Assembly (NCBI RefSeq): GCF_014524565.1
Contig: NZ_CP060139.1
Location: forward strand, 1,433,501 to 1,497,500
Direction: 5' to 3'
DNA: 64,000 bases
From: Croceimicrobium hydrocarbonivorans
Lineage (GTDB): Bacteria > Bacteroidota > Bacteroidia > Flavobacteriales > Schleiferiaceae
The stretch's first letter is position 1; every line of letters starts with the position of its first letter. The notes under the pieces were generated by a model that was not told where the DNA came from, did no database searches, and saw nothing but the letters and a program-made list of their open reading frames with translations. Position numbers and translations under genes: made by a program. This document shows, piece by piece, positions 34,812-43,403 of the stretch.

Positions 34812-35996
34812 ATGCATCAGGTTGATGTGTGCATTGTAGGGGCTGGTCCTGCAGGAAGCACACTTTCCCATTTCCTCCATAAATTAAATATCGATCACCT
34901 CTTGATCGATAAAAGCCAATTCCCTCGCGATAAAATTTGCGGGGATGGCATTACTGTAGATGTTCTCAATGTTCTGAAAAGAATTGATCCGAGCTTATTG
35001 GAAAAATTCAGTCAGGAGTCAGAAATGCTTCCTTCCTGGGGCTTTTGTTTTCACGGCCCCAAAGGACAAGAACTGCGCTACGACTTTAAAGAGGCGGGCT
35101 TTCCGGTGGCGCCATTTTTTACTTCGCGCCGCATGGACCTCGATGATTTTCTCATTCGAGAATTACCAGCAGGAGGTAGCGGTGAATTTTGGCCAGAAAC
35201 GGAATTAAAAGGCCTGCAAAGATTGGATGAAGGCTTTGATGCCCTAGTGCATCGCCAAGGAGAAGAAGAAAAAATCCGTTGCAAAATTATCATTGGCGCC
35301 GAAGGGGAAAAGCCAGTAGTTACACGCTATTTAGGTCTGGAACATTTTAGAGAAAAAGATCACCTCCTGGCGGCCATTCGCATTTACTATAAAGACCTCC
35401 AAGGCTTTGACCCTGGAAATCACCTCGAGTTTTTCTTTGATCCCCATCTATTACCTGGCTATTTCTGGGCATTCCCGCTGAGCAATAATGAGGCGAATGT
35501 GGGACTGGGAATGTTAAGCACCAGCATTGCAGCCAAAAAGATAAACCTAAAAAAGAGCTTCGAAGAAATAATTCAAAGAAACCCGCATATCGCGCCACGT
35601 TTTGAAGGGGCGGTGGCTCTGGAAAAAACCAAAGGTTGGGGACTACCCATTATGACCCCCAAACGTAAGATTGGCGGAGACGGCTATGCCCTTATTGGTG
35701 ATGCCGGAGGAATGATTGAAGCCTTTACCGGTAAAGGTATTGGCCCTGGAATGATGAGTGCCCGCATCGCCTCTGAGCATATCGAAAAAGCCTTTGCCCA
35801 GAAGAACTTTAATTTTCAGGCCTATCACGATCATATGTATCGCTATTACCGTAGTGAGATTAAGCATACCTATCGACTACAAAAAAGCCTAAAGCATACC
35901 TGGATATTAAATCCGGTGATGAGCCTGGCCTCTTGGTCGCCCTTAACTCGCTATGCTGAAGATCGCATGATCCGCGATTTCTTAAAATGGGTCTGA
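34812..35996 (+). CDS. Geranylgeranyl reductase-family FAD oxidoreductase
   Basis: 394 residues; FAD Rossmann 'VCIVGAGPAGSTLS' at the N-terminus, 'RDKICGDGI' near 41, and the second FAD motif 'YALIGDAGGMIEAFTGKGIGPGMMSA' region near 295. The family reduces isoprenoid double bonds or hydroxylates lipids/quinones; exact substrate unknown. Located 30 bases downstream of the cNMP-fold gene, possibly co-transcribed. Confidence 0.85.
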   Translation: MHQVDVCIVGAGPAGSTLSHFLHKLNIDHLLIDKSQFPRDKICGDGITVDVLNVLKRIDPSLLEKFSQESEMLPSWGFCFHGPKGQELRYDFKEAGFPVAPFFTSRRMDLDDFLIRELPAGGSGEFWPETELKGLQRLDEGFDALVHRQGEEEKIRCKIIIGAEGEKPVVTRYLGLEHFREKDHLLAAIRIYYKDLQGFDPGNHLEFFFDPHLLPGYFWAFPLSNNEANVGLGMLSTSIAAKKINLKKSFEEIIQRNPHIAPRFEGAVALEKTKGWGLPIMTPKRKIGGDGYALIGDAGGMIEAFTGKGIGPGMMSARIASEHIEKAFAQKNFNFQAYHDHMYRYYRSEIKHTYRLQKSLKHTWILNPVMSLASWSPLTRYAEDRMIRDFLKWV

Positions 35997-36042
35997 ACAA
36001 TCAGGGGGAGAACTGTTATTTTAAAGGAATAATTCTCCCGCC

Positions 36043-37266
36043 ATGCACACCGAAAAAATTCGCTTTAGCAGTCCCGAAGGCCATGAACTAGCCGGTATAC
36101 TGGATCGCGCCCCGGGCTTTATACATGGCCCTACCGCTCTCTTTGCCCATTGCTTTACCTGTGGAAAAGACCTAAAAGCGATTCGGAATTTATCACTGGC
36201 CCTAGGTCAACATGGGATCAATACCCTGCGTTTCGACTTCACCGGCTTAGGTCAGTCAGAAGGAGAATTTCGCGATACCAATTTTAGCTCCAATCTGGAG
36301 GATTTACTGGCTGCGGCCGAATACCTAAAATCCCGAAACTGTGCTCCGGAAATTTTAATTGGCCATTCCTTAGGTGGAGCTGCCGTATTAATGGCCGCCC
36401 AAAAAATACCTAGCGTTAAAGCTGTTGTTACGATTGGCGCTCCCTCCGAAGCCCACCACGTGCAGCATCTCTTCGAAGAAAAGCTAGAGGAAATTAAGGG
36501 AACTGGTGAAGCCAAAGTATCGATTAGTGGAAGGCCTCTTACCATTAAGCGACAGTTTATCCAAGATCTGGGAGCCTATAGCATCAGTGAAAAGCTCAGT
36601 ACCTGGCGAAACCGAGCTTTATTGGTCTTACATTCCCCTCAGGACCGAATTGTGGGAATTGAAAATGCCCGAGAAATATATAAAGCGGCCCATCACCCCA
36701 AAAGCTTTGTTTCTTTAGATGGGGCTGATCATCTGCTAAGCGATGAAGCAGACTCCCGTTATGTTGGCGAACTAATTGCCTCTTGGTCTGAGCGCTATTT
36801 AAATAGTCAAAAATCTCCCCCTCCTCTAAAATCCGACAGCCTGGTTTTAGCGCAAATCGACCGCGAACCCTTTGTCAGTCAAATTAAAGCAGGGGACTTC
36901 TTGCTTTTGGCCGATGAGCCGGAAGACTTAGGCGGGCAAAACCGCGGCCCCAATCCTTATGAATACTTAGCCACAGCTTTAGCGGCCTGCACCGTAATGA
37001 CTCTACGAATGTATGCCGATCGCAAAGGCTGGCCATTGGAAGAAGCGCGAGTGCATATCGCCTTTGATGCCGATTATAAGCAAGATGCGCTGGAATGCGA
37101 AAATCAAAAACCCAAATTAGGGAAGTTTACGCGCCGGATTGAATTTATAGGTGACTTGGATGAAAAGCAAGAGGAACGCCTCTTGCAAATCGCCAATCGC
37201 TGTCCGGTGCATCGCAATTTAGAAGCGGGAATGAGCATTGAAACAAAAAAATTGGAGCCCTCTTAA
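36043..37266 (+). CDS. Bifunctional alpha/beta hydrolase/OsmC-family protein
   Basis: 407 residues: an N-terminal alpha/beta hydrolase (about 1-255; 'GHSLGGAAV' nucleophile elbow, 'LHSPQDRIVG', 'ADHLL') fused to a C-terminal OsmC peroxiredoxin domain (about 275-400) with its two active Cys in 'LAACTVMTLRMYAD' and 'NRCPVHRNLE'. This fusion is well known in Bacteroidota. The OsmC part reduces organic hydroperoxides; the hydrolase part may release them from lipid esters. Confidence 0.92.
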   Translation: MHTEKIRFSSPEGHELAGILDRAPGFIHGPTALFAHCFTCGKDLKAIRNLSLALGQHGINTLRFDFTGLGQSEGEFRDTNFSSNLEDLLAAAEYLKSRNCAPEILIGHSLGGAAVLMAAQKIPSVKAVVTIGAPSEAHHVQHLFEEKLEEIKGTGEAKVSISGRPLTIKRQFIQDLGAYSISEKLSTWRNRALLVLHSPQDRIVGIENAREIYKAAHHPKSFVSLDGADHLLSDEADSRYVGELIASWSERYLNSQKSPPPLKSDSLVLAQIDREPFVSQIKAGDFLLLADEPEDLGGQNRGPNPYEYLATALAACTVMTLRMYADRKGWPLEEARVHIAFDADYKQDALECENQKPKLGKFTRRIEFIGDLDEKQEERLLQIANRCPVHRNLEAGMSIETKKLEPS

Positions 37267-37296
37267 CTTTTGCTTAATACCCGCTTAATAATTTTT

Positions 37297-37304
37297 TAAT
37301 TTTG
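37297..37304 (+). promoter_or_regulatory. -7 element of the HAD-like gene
   Basis: TAATTTTG, a perfect TAnnTTTG, 19 bases before the ATG. The nearest TTG (37270-37272) is 24 bases upstream, longer than usual, so the -33 element is uncertain. Confidence 0.5.
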
Positions 37305-37323
37305 TGCTCCGCGAAAATGGAGC

Positions 37324-37983
37324 ATGACTCGACTTACAATTTTTAGCCTGGATACGGTAATTCGTTATTCGGAAACCAATCTGCGAAAGCTTCTCTTTCA
37401 ATTAATTAGCGAAAGAGAGGGCATTAGCATGGAATCTGACCCTGCTCCTGAAATCCGAAACTTTCAGGCTCTCCTAAATCACATCTTCCAAAAGGAAATT
37501 AAGAAAGAACTCAGCGAGGAAAATCTTGCTGCCTACCAAAAAGCCTTCAAAAAAGCGGTAAAGAAAAATTACCTGGATGATGAAGATGCTTTTGAAGTAA
37601 GGCCTGGAGTGCAAAGTCTTTTTGGGCAGATGGAAAAGGAGAAAAAGTGGAAATTCGGTATTGCCAGCGATCTCTGGGAAGAGGCTACCCAATTCCTTCT
37701 TCAAGCTTGTGGAGTATTTAGCAAGGATAAACTCACCATTTGCGCCGAAACTGCTCCAGATCGCAATGCTCAAATGGAAATCTTGGTGAGCAGAGCGCAA
37801 AAGAAAGATCAGGGACTTAAAATTTATATAGTTTGCCTTAATGGCGAAAAGCCTGAATTAAAAAGGGATTTCAAAATCATCCGCCCCAAGGCCTCAGACA
37901 AAGAGAGCAATTACTACGTCTACCCTCGCTTTAACGAGCTCTTCAAAATCAAAAAGAAAAATAAAAAGAGAAGCAGCAAGTAG
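37324..37983 (+). CDS. HAD-like protein lacking the nucleophile Asp
   Basis: 219 residues. The fold looks like a haloacid-dehalogenase phosphatase ('TIFSLDTVI' at the motif I position, helical cap about 25-95, 'RPGVQSLFGQM', 'FGIASDLWE' at motif II), but the nucleophile Asp of DxD is Ser8 here; D10 is kept. The C-terminal tail is Lys/Arg-rich ('KKKNKKRSSK'). Probably a non-catalytic or altered HAD protein; RNA or DNA contact by the tail is only a guess. Confidence 0.7.
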   Translation: MTRLTIFSLDTVIRYSETNLRKLLFQLISEREGISMESDPAPEIRNFQALLNHIFQKEIKKELSEENLAAYQKAFKKAVKKNYLDDEDAFEVRPGVQSLFGQMEKEKKWKFGIASDLWEEATQFLLQACGVFSKDKLTICAETAPDRNAQMEILVSRAQKKDQGLKIYIVCLNGEKPELKRDFKIIRPKASDKESNYYVYPRFNELFKIKKKNKKRSSK

Positions 37984-37993
37984 GCTTATACGC

Positions 37994-38023
37994 TTGAGAT
38001 TGAATTTGTCTTTGCTACATTTA
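37994..38023 (+). promoter_or_regulatory. Promoter of the aldehyde dehydrogenase gene
   Basis: TTG 37994-37996, 19 bases, TACATTTA 38016-38023 (one mismatch to TAnnTTTG). Transcription should start near 38030, after the first ATG (38028), which favours the second ATG (38040) as the start of translation. Confidence 0.6.
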
Positions 38024-38039
38024 AGCAATGCTAAAAGCT

Positions 38040-39452
38040 ATGTCTCAAGTCCCCCTTTACCGCTCCGACCTTAGCTCCAAGGATCTGCAGAAAATCTTCC
38101 AAGATCAAAAGGACTTCTTTCGTATGGGTAAAACCTACGAACTACACTTTCGTCGCAGTCAACTCAAAAAACTAAAGTCTCTCTTAAAGGACTATGAAGA
38201 TGAACTCCTGGAGGCTCTGGCCAAGGATTTCGGCAAACCCGCATTTGAAGCCTATGCTTCCGAAATTGGTTTTTTGCATGAGGAGATTAATCTTCTACTT
38301 AAAAATTTAAAATCCTGGGCTCGTCCCAAGCGCATGCCCAGCCCACTGAGTACCTGGCCCTCTCGATCTTACAGCATTCCACAACCCAAAGGCATTTGTT
38401 TGATCATTGGCCCCTGGAACTATCCGGCAATGCTTCTCCTGGCACCAATGGCCGCAGCCCTGGCAGCCGGAAATACCGTTTTTGTAAAACCCCCTGAGCA
38501 ATGTCCGCATAGCGCTAATCTTATCTGCCAATTACTCACAGAAAACTTTGATCAGGAATTAGTTACGGTGGTACAAGGCCCGGGTCATGAAGTAATCCCA
38601 CCCCTTTTAGAGCAGCATCGTTTTGATCACATCTTTTTTACCGGCAGCACTGGAGTGGGGCGTAAAATTGCGGAATTAGCGGCCACCAAACTTAGTCCTT
38701 GTACCCTAGAGCTAGGGGGCAAAAGCCCGGTGGTGATCGACCGCAGCGCGAACCTAAAAGTAGCGGCCCATCGTATTGCTTTTGGCAAATGGCTTAATGC
38801 CGGCCAAACCTGTGTAGCGCCGGATTATATTCTGGTGCAGCGCGATGTGCTGGATAACTTCCTGGAGGAAATGAAAGCTTGCTTAAAAGAGTTTTACCCT
38901 CAAGGCGCCCTCAAGAGTCCGGATTATACGGCTATCATCCATGAGCAACATTTTAAAAAGCAAGTGAGCTATTTAGAGCAGGGGGAACTCTATTTTGGGG
39001 GCGAACAAGATCCTGAAAATCTGAAAATAGCGCCAGCCTTAATCCTGGAGCCTAAGTTGGACAGCCCGCTAATGACTGAGGAAATCTTTGGACCCATTCT
39101 TCCCATTTTGGCTTACGATTTCAAAGAAGAAGCCCTGGAAATTATCGAGCGAAATCCTAATCCATTGGCCTTCTATCTCTTCACTAAGGATCGGGAAATT
39201 CAAAATTATTGGAAGCAATTGCCTTTCGGCGGAGGGGCCATAAACAATACCATCGTGCATCTGGCTAATCCTCGTTTGCCTTTCGGCGGAATTGGCCAAA
39301 GCGGATATGGTCATTACCATGGTAAATATGGCTTCGATACTTTTTCGCATCATAAATCATTAATGAAGTCTGGCACTTGGTTCGACCTTAAACAGAAATA
39401 TCCACCCTACAGTGCTTTCGCATATAAGCTGGTAAAGTGGCTGATGTCTTAA
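38040..39452 (+). CDS. Aldehyde dehydrogenase (ALDH3-like)
   Basis: 470 residues from ATG 38040; an ATG 12 bases upstream is in frame but lies before the predicted transcript start. ALDH family: 'GPWNYPAMLLLAPMAAALAAGN' region, NAD site 'FFTGSTGVGRKI', catalytic Glu in 'LELGGKSP' and catalytic Cys in 'NAGQTCVAPDY'. C-terminal hydrophobic segment of ALDH3-type fatty aldehyde enzymes is short or absent. Oxidises aldehydes to acids with NAD(P). Confidence 0.92.
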   Translation: MSQVPLYRSDLSSKDLQKIFQDQKDFFRMGKTYELHFRRSQLKKLKSLLKDYEDELLEALAKDFGKPAFEAYASEIGFLHEEINLLLKNLKSWARPKRMPSPLSTWPSRSYSIPQPKGICLIIGPWNYPAMLLLAPMAAALAAGNTVFVKPPEQCPHSANLICQLLTENFDQELVTVVQGPGHEVIPPLLEQHRFDHIFFTGSTGVGRKIAELAATKLSPCTLELGGKSPVVIDRSANLKVAAHRIAFGKWLNAGQTCVAPDYILVQRDVLDNFLEEMKACLKEFYPQGALKSPDYTAIIHEQHFKKQVSYLEQGELYFGGEQDPENLKIAPALILEPKLDSPLMTEEIFGPILPILAYDFKEEALEIIERNPNPLAFYLFTKDREIQNYWKQLPFGGGAINNTIVHLANPRLPFGGIGQSGYGHYHGKYGFDTFSHHKSLMKSGTWFDLKQKYPPYSAFAYKLVKWLMS

Positions 39453-39458
39453 ACTAAA

Positions 39459-39490
39459 AAAAGGCGATCCAAGAAATTGAATCGCCTTTT
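39459..39490. terminator. Bidirectional terminator
   Basis: AAAAGGCGAT (39459-39468) pairs with ATCGCCTTTT (39481-39490). The A-run on one side and T-run on the other serve both convergent genes. Confidence 0.85.
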
Positions 39491-39496
39491 GAAATA

Positions 39497-39901
39497 TTAA
39501 ATCGTGAAATGCGAATTGGGATGATTGCCATCAATATTCGCTAGAAACTCGAGTACCGTATCCTGATAAGGATCTTTAAAATAATACTCCAGATAATAAC
39601 GTCGGTCATCACTACCCTGCAAGGCTAAAAGATATTTAGGAACCATTTTGCCATTGGCAGGACTGAGGTAGGAATCCTTTTCCAGAAACTGATGTACTTT
39701 CCAAATTTCTAGATGCGCAGGATCATACAATCGACCATCCGGGCCCTTAGCCCTTTGCGGATTTAAAATTTGCAGAGGTTTATCAAAACCCTCTTCGGCT
39801 AATTGGTTTTTACTTTGCTGCCAAGTAGAATAAGGATCGGTATTCGCGCTCTTCAATTCCATAGCTCTTTCTATTGTTCGATAAAGCTTCTCCACATCCA
39901 A
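39497..39901 (-). CDS. Uncharacterised protein downstream of dps
   Basis: 134 residues from ATG 39901, or 121 from ATG 39862 ('MELKSAN'), which is 9 bases after the dps stop and avoids a 31-base overlap. Soluble, with two helices followed by a mixed domain ('PQRAKGPDGRLYDPAHLEIWKVH', then 'YYLEYYFKDPYQDTVLEFL'). No family recognised. Co-transcribed with dps by position. Confidence 0.6.
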   Translation of the reverse strand: MDVEKLYRTIERAMELKSANTDPYSTWQQSKNQLAEEGFDKPLQILNPQRAKGPDGRLYDPAHLEIWKVHQFLEKDSYLSPANGKMVPKYLLALQGSDDRRYYLEYYFKDPYQDTVLEFLANIDGNHPNSHFTI

Positions 39902-40383
39902 GCCGCTTTCTCGTGCACGCTTAAGCGCTCGGTCATAAGGTCTACTGTAACTTCATCACTTTCTTGATCGGCCTTAGCTAAGGCATCCCGCATATTTCGG
40001 ATCAAATTCTCGTGAGAACTCAATAAGTCTGCGGCCATTTCCAATGCTGAAATTCCGCTTTTGGCCTCTTCTATTTTACTAATCTGGCTATAGGTTTTAA
40101 AGCTACCTGGCGCATCAAAACCCAGGGCCCGTATGCGTTCGGCAATTTCATCGATAGCCGCAAACAAATCTTCATATTGGGCTTCGGTAAGGTCGTGCAT
40201 GCTTTTGAAAAGCGGACCTTTAACGTTCCAGTGGTAATTATGGGTCTTGAGCATCAGGAGATAATGATCTGCCAGAATTTCGTTCAAGTGCTCCACAATT
40301 CCCGCCCTTCCATTTTCGGAAAGTCCGGTTTCGAGTTTCACATTTCGATGTTCTGTTTTTAGATCTAGCTCTTGTAAGCTCAT
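39871..40383 (-). CDS. dps: Dps-family DNA-binding ferritin
   Basis: 170 residues, four-helix bundle. The ferroxidase ligands of Dps are visible in 'LLMLKTHNYHWNVKGPLFKSMHDLTEAQYEDLF' region (His and Asp/Glu set near 45-75). Stores iron by oxidising it with peroxide and shields DNA. An inverted repeat with 7-base arms (40424-40442) lies 41 bases upstream of the start. Confidence 0.92.
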   Translation of the reverse strand: MSLQELDLKTEHRNVKLETGLSENGRAGIVEHLNEILADHYLLMLKTHNYHWNVKGPLFKSMHDLTEAQYEDLFAAIDEIAERIRALGFDAPGSFKTYSQISKIEEAKSGISALEMAADLLSSHENLIRNMRDALAKADQESDEVTVDLMTERLSVHEKAAWMWRSFIEQ

Positions 40384-40423
40384 AATTTTACTTATTCGTT
40401 TTTGTTTATACTATTAGAACCAT

Positions 40424-40442
40424 TGAACAATCAATTTGTTCA
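40424..40442. promoter_or_regulatory. Inverted repeat upstream of dps
   Basis: Perfect palindrome TGAACAA-TCAAT-TTGTTCA in the dps/acyP divergent gap, at the distance of a regulator site for dps. It matches no consensus I know (not the PerR box). The regulator is unknown. Confidence 0.5.
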
Positions 40443-40497
40443 GGTAATTTTCAGATTTTAAATTATTTACCCTTATCCTACTAAAGAAAGCATTTAA

Positions 40498-40773
40498 ATG
40501 AAAAGCCAAAAAATCAAAGTCCGAGGCACTGTTCAAGGTGTATATTTCCGCAAATACACCCAGGCTAAAGCCGAAGAATTGAAACTTAAGGGCTGGGTAG
40601 CCAATCGATTGGATGGCTCGGTAGATATTTTAGCGATGGGGGACTCCGATACTTTGGAGCAGTTTAAGAAATGGCTGTGGACGGGTTCCCCCGGTTCTAT
40701 GGTAGGCAGTGTAGCTGCGGAAGAAACGAATCCTCAGGAACTTGAGGGCTTTAGCATTATCGATACCTTCTAG
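40498..40773 (+). CDS. acyP: Acylphosphatase
   Basis: 91 residues; the whole protein is one acylphosphatase domain with the phosphate-binding 'GTVQGVYFRKYT' (catalytic Arg) and 'GWVANRLDGSVDI' (catalytic Asn). Hydrolyses acyl phosphates such as carbamoyl or acetyl phosphate. 17 bases before rbfA. Confidence 0.92.
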   Translation: MKSQKIKVRGTVQGVYFRKYTQAKAEELKLKGWVANRLDGSVDILAMGDSDTLEQFKKWLWTGSPGSMVGSVAAEETNPQELEGFSIIDTF

Positions 40774-40790
40774 ATTCGTAATTTTGCCGC

Positions 40791-41150
40791 ATGGATGCAA
40801 GCAGACTGGATAGATTGGAGCGTCAAGTTCAAAAGGACCTGGCAGAAATATTTCGCGAAATCGCACAGAACCAATTTCGTGGTATCGTATTTACCGTAAC
40901 CCGGGTGCGTATTAGCCCCGACCTTTCTATTGGCCGAGTAAACATCAGCCTCTTTCCAGTTAAGGATAAGGCCTTGGTTTTAGACTGGATCAAGGAACAC
41001 GGCAGCCTTATTAAAGATCGCCTGGTTCGCAAAATGAAAGGCAGCTTGCGCAAGGTGCCTGATTTCTATTTCTACCTCGACGAATCGGTGGATGCCGAAG
41101 CGGAAATCGACCGCATTTTAAAGGAAGGTGGCGACAGCCCTATTAAATAG
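40791..41150 (+). CDS. rbfA: Ribosome-binding factor A
   Basis: 119 residues; KH-type fold that matures the 30S subunit's 16S rRNA 5' end. Typical 'RLERQVQKDLAEIF', 'VTRVRISPDLSIGRVNISLFP' and 'YFYLDESVDAEAEIDRIL' stretches. In Bacteroidota it commonly precedes the LolC/E-like permease, as here (2-base gap). Confidence 0.92.
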   Translation: MDASRLDRLERQVQKDLAEIFREIAQNQFRGIVFTVTRVRISPDLSIGRVNISLFPVKDKALVLDWIKEHGSLIKDRLVRKMKGSLRKVPDFYFYLDESVDAEAEIDRILKEGGDSPIK

Positions 41151-41152
41151 TA

Positions 41153-42358
41153 TTGAACTTTAGCCGCTACATAGCCTGGCGCTACTTCTTTGCCAAAAGC
41201 AGTAGTAATGCCGTTAATATTATCACCGCTATTTCGCTTAGCGGAATTTTAGTGGGCAGCGCGGCTTTAATCATTGTTTTATCAGCCTTCAACGGATTGG
41301 AAAATCTGGTGAGAGGTTTTTATCAAGATTTTGACCCCGATTTAAAAGTGCTTCCCGCCGAAGGGAAATTCTTTACCGAAGCAGAGGCTACCAAGGTCTT
41401 AGATGCCCAGGATTTCATTGCTCAGTATTCGCGAGTGATGGAAGAAAAGGCCCTTTTTAATTTTCGGGATAAAGATTATATCGCCAGTCTTAAAGGAGTA
41501 GACCATCAGTATTCCAAAGTAAATGCTATTGAGGACTATGTTCCTTTTGGCTCCTATCCGCTTAATCAAGATGAGTCAGTCCCCACCGGAGTTATTGGTG
41601 CCGGAGTAGCCTATTATTTAGGCTTTAGCCGTTCTGATTTCCAGGAGCCGGTTAATATTTTCATCCCTCGCGATATTGGTCAGGTTAGCACCGAGAGCTT
41701 TCGCTCCGAGCGCATTTATCCCTTGGGAATCTATTCCATCCAGCCTGAATTTGATGAGCAGTTTATTCTTTGCCCTCTGGATTTTTGCCAAAAGCTATTG
41801 GAGCGGCCCGGCATGCTAAGTGGGGTGGAAATTGCGCTTAAGCCTGATGCAAATCTCTTCGGGGCTCAAGAAAAATTACAAAGCGAATTAGGCCCGGAAT
41901 TCAAGGTGTTGACTCGTGATGAGCTGCAAGCTGGTTTTTTAAAAGTGATGCGTACCGAAGGGCTATTCACCTTTTTGATCTTCGCTCTTATCCTCACCAT
42001 TGCCACCTTTACCATTGCCGGTAGCTTAACCATGATCATGTTTGAAAAGCGCGCCAACCTTTTCACCCTTTGGTCGATGGGAACCCCAATAAAGAGTTTA
42101 CGAAAAGTAATATTGCAATTAGGATTGATCATCACCTTCAGCGGGGGTCTTACCGGAATTTTCTTAGGTAGCCTGATTGTATTTGGTCAGGAACATTTCC
42201 AATGGATTTCCGTGGGTGAAGGCTATATCGTAGATGCTTATCCGGTAGCGCTGCAATTTCAGGATGTACTCCTAGCCACTGCCACCATCTTTGTTTTAGG
42301 CTTTTTAAGCTCCTGGCTCAGTGCCCGACGCTTAAACCTCAAGCTCCTGCGCTCCTAA
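41153..42358 (+). CDS. ABC transporter permease (FtsX/LolC-E-like)
   Basis: 401 residues from TTG 41153, 2 bases after rbfA; no ATG fits the conserved N-terminus 'NFSRYIAWRYFFAKSSSNAVNIITAIS'. First transmembrane helix near 22-45, a large periplasmic domain (about 45-265), then three helices (about 270-390) of the FtsX/MacB permease fold. Probably the LolC/E-type lipoprotein-release permease; the ATPase is not in this window. Confidence 0.85.
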   Translation: MNFSRYIAWRYFFAKSSSNAVNIITAISLSGILVGSAALIIVLSAFNGLENLVRGFYQDFDPDLKVLPAEGKFFTEAEATKVLDAQDFIAQYSRVMEEKALFNFRDKDYIASLKGVDHQYSKVNAIEDYVPFGSYPLNQDESVPTGVIGAGVAYYLGFSRSDFQEPVNIFIPRDIGQVSTESFRSERIYPLGIYSIQPEFDEQFILCPLDFCQKLLERPGMLSGVEIALKPDANLFGAQEKLQSELGPEFKVLTRDELQAGFLKVMRTEGLFTFLIFALILTIATFTIAGSLTMIMFEKRANLFTLWSMGTPIKSLRKVILQLGLIITFSGGLTGIFLGSLIVFGQEHFQWISVGEGYIVDAYPVALQFQDVLLATATIFVLGFLSSWLSARRLNLKLLRS

Positions 42359-43356
42359 TAAGGATAGGCCATTTCCATATCCGCAAAGCGCTCCAAAATT
42401 TCATTGAGGGTATCCAAAATTTCTTCGGGCTCATTGGAGGTCACCAATTTGGTGCGGTATTCCTTAAAGTGGGAAATGCCCTTAAAGTAATTGGTGTAAT
42501 GGCGGCGGGTTTCATTAATCCCCAGTTGGGTTCCTTTCCAATCTAGGGCCATTTCGAAATGCGTACGACAAGCTTGCACTCTTTCCTCTAAACTAGGAGG
42601 AGCCAGCATTTCACCGGTATTTAAATAGTGTTTGATCTCTCTGAAAATCCAGGGATAGCCAATAGAAGCCCGGCCAATCATTAGGCCATCAACCCCATAG
42701 GTATTTTTCATTTCCAGAGCTTTCTGTGGACTGTCCACATCACCATTGCCAAAAACCGGAATTTTCATGCGGGGATTGTTTTTCACATCCGCAATCAGTG
42801 ACCAATCGGCACTGCCTTTATACATCTGCTTCCGTGTACGACCGTGAATGGAAATAGCTTGAATACCTACATCCTGCAAGCGCTCGGCCACCTCAACAAT
42901 ATGCTTGGATTCTTCATCCCAGCCCAAGCGAGTTTTTACCGTTACCGGCTTATCTACGGCTTTCACAATTTCGGCGGTCATTTCCACCATTTTAGGGATG
43001 TCGCGCAGAATGCCCGCTCCGGCTCCCTTTCCCGCTACATTTTTAACGGGACAGCCATAATTAATGTCTACGATATCCGGATTTGCGGCTGCCGAAATAG
43101 CCGCTGCTTCGCGCATGGAGCTAATTTCATTTCCAAAAATCTGAATCCCTAAGGGACGTTCGTACTCGAAGAAATCGAGTTTTTGAACGCTTTTTCCTGC
43201 ATCACGAATCAGTCCTTCGGAGGAAATAAACTCCGTAAACATCACGTCCGCTCCATGCTTTTTACACAAAGCTCTAAAGGGCGGATCACTCACATCTTCC
43301 ATCGGCGCCAGCAAGAGAGGAAAATCTCCTACTTCAACCGCTCCAATTTTAACCAC
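42355..43356 (-). CDS. dusB: tRNA-dihydrouridine synthase B
   Basis: 333 residues from GTG 43356. I chose GTG ('VVKIGAVEVGDFPLLLAPMEDVS') because homologues start there, and because the upstream ATG (43389) lies inside a perfect TACTTTTG -7 element (43386-43379). FMN-dependent barrel: 'LAPMEDVSDPPFR', 'DINYGCPVKNVAGKGAGAGIL' region with the catalytic Cys, 'ISIHGRTRKQMYKG' and 'GNGDVDSP'. Reduces uridine in tRNA D-loops. Confidence 0.9.
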   Translation of the reverse strand: MVKIGAVEVGDFPLLLAPMEDVSDPPFRALCKKHGADVMFTEFISSEGLIRDAGKSVQKLDFFEYERPLGIQIFGNEISSMREAAAISAAANPDIVDINYGCPVKNVAGKGAGAGILRDIPKMVEMTAEIVKAVDKPVTVKTRLGWDEESKHIVEVAERLQDVGIQAISIHGRTRKQMYKGSADWSLIADVKNNPRMKIPVFGNGDVDSPQKALEMKNTYGVDGLMIGRASIGYPWIFREIKHYLNTGEMLAPPSLEERVQACRTHFEMALDWKGTQLGINETRRHYTNYFKGISHFKEYRTKLVTSNEPEEILDTLNEILERFADMEMAYPY

Positions 43357-43403
43357 AAGCGGGATTTTTAGAACTTTGCAAAAGTACAAAAGATGCTGCC
43401 ATC

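Noticed and set aside
43357-43389. Longer dusB start (ATG 43389)
   Set aside because: The extra codons lie in the TACTTTTG promoter element, and homologues begin at the GTG.
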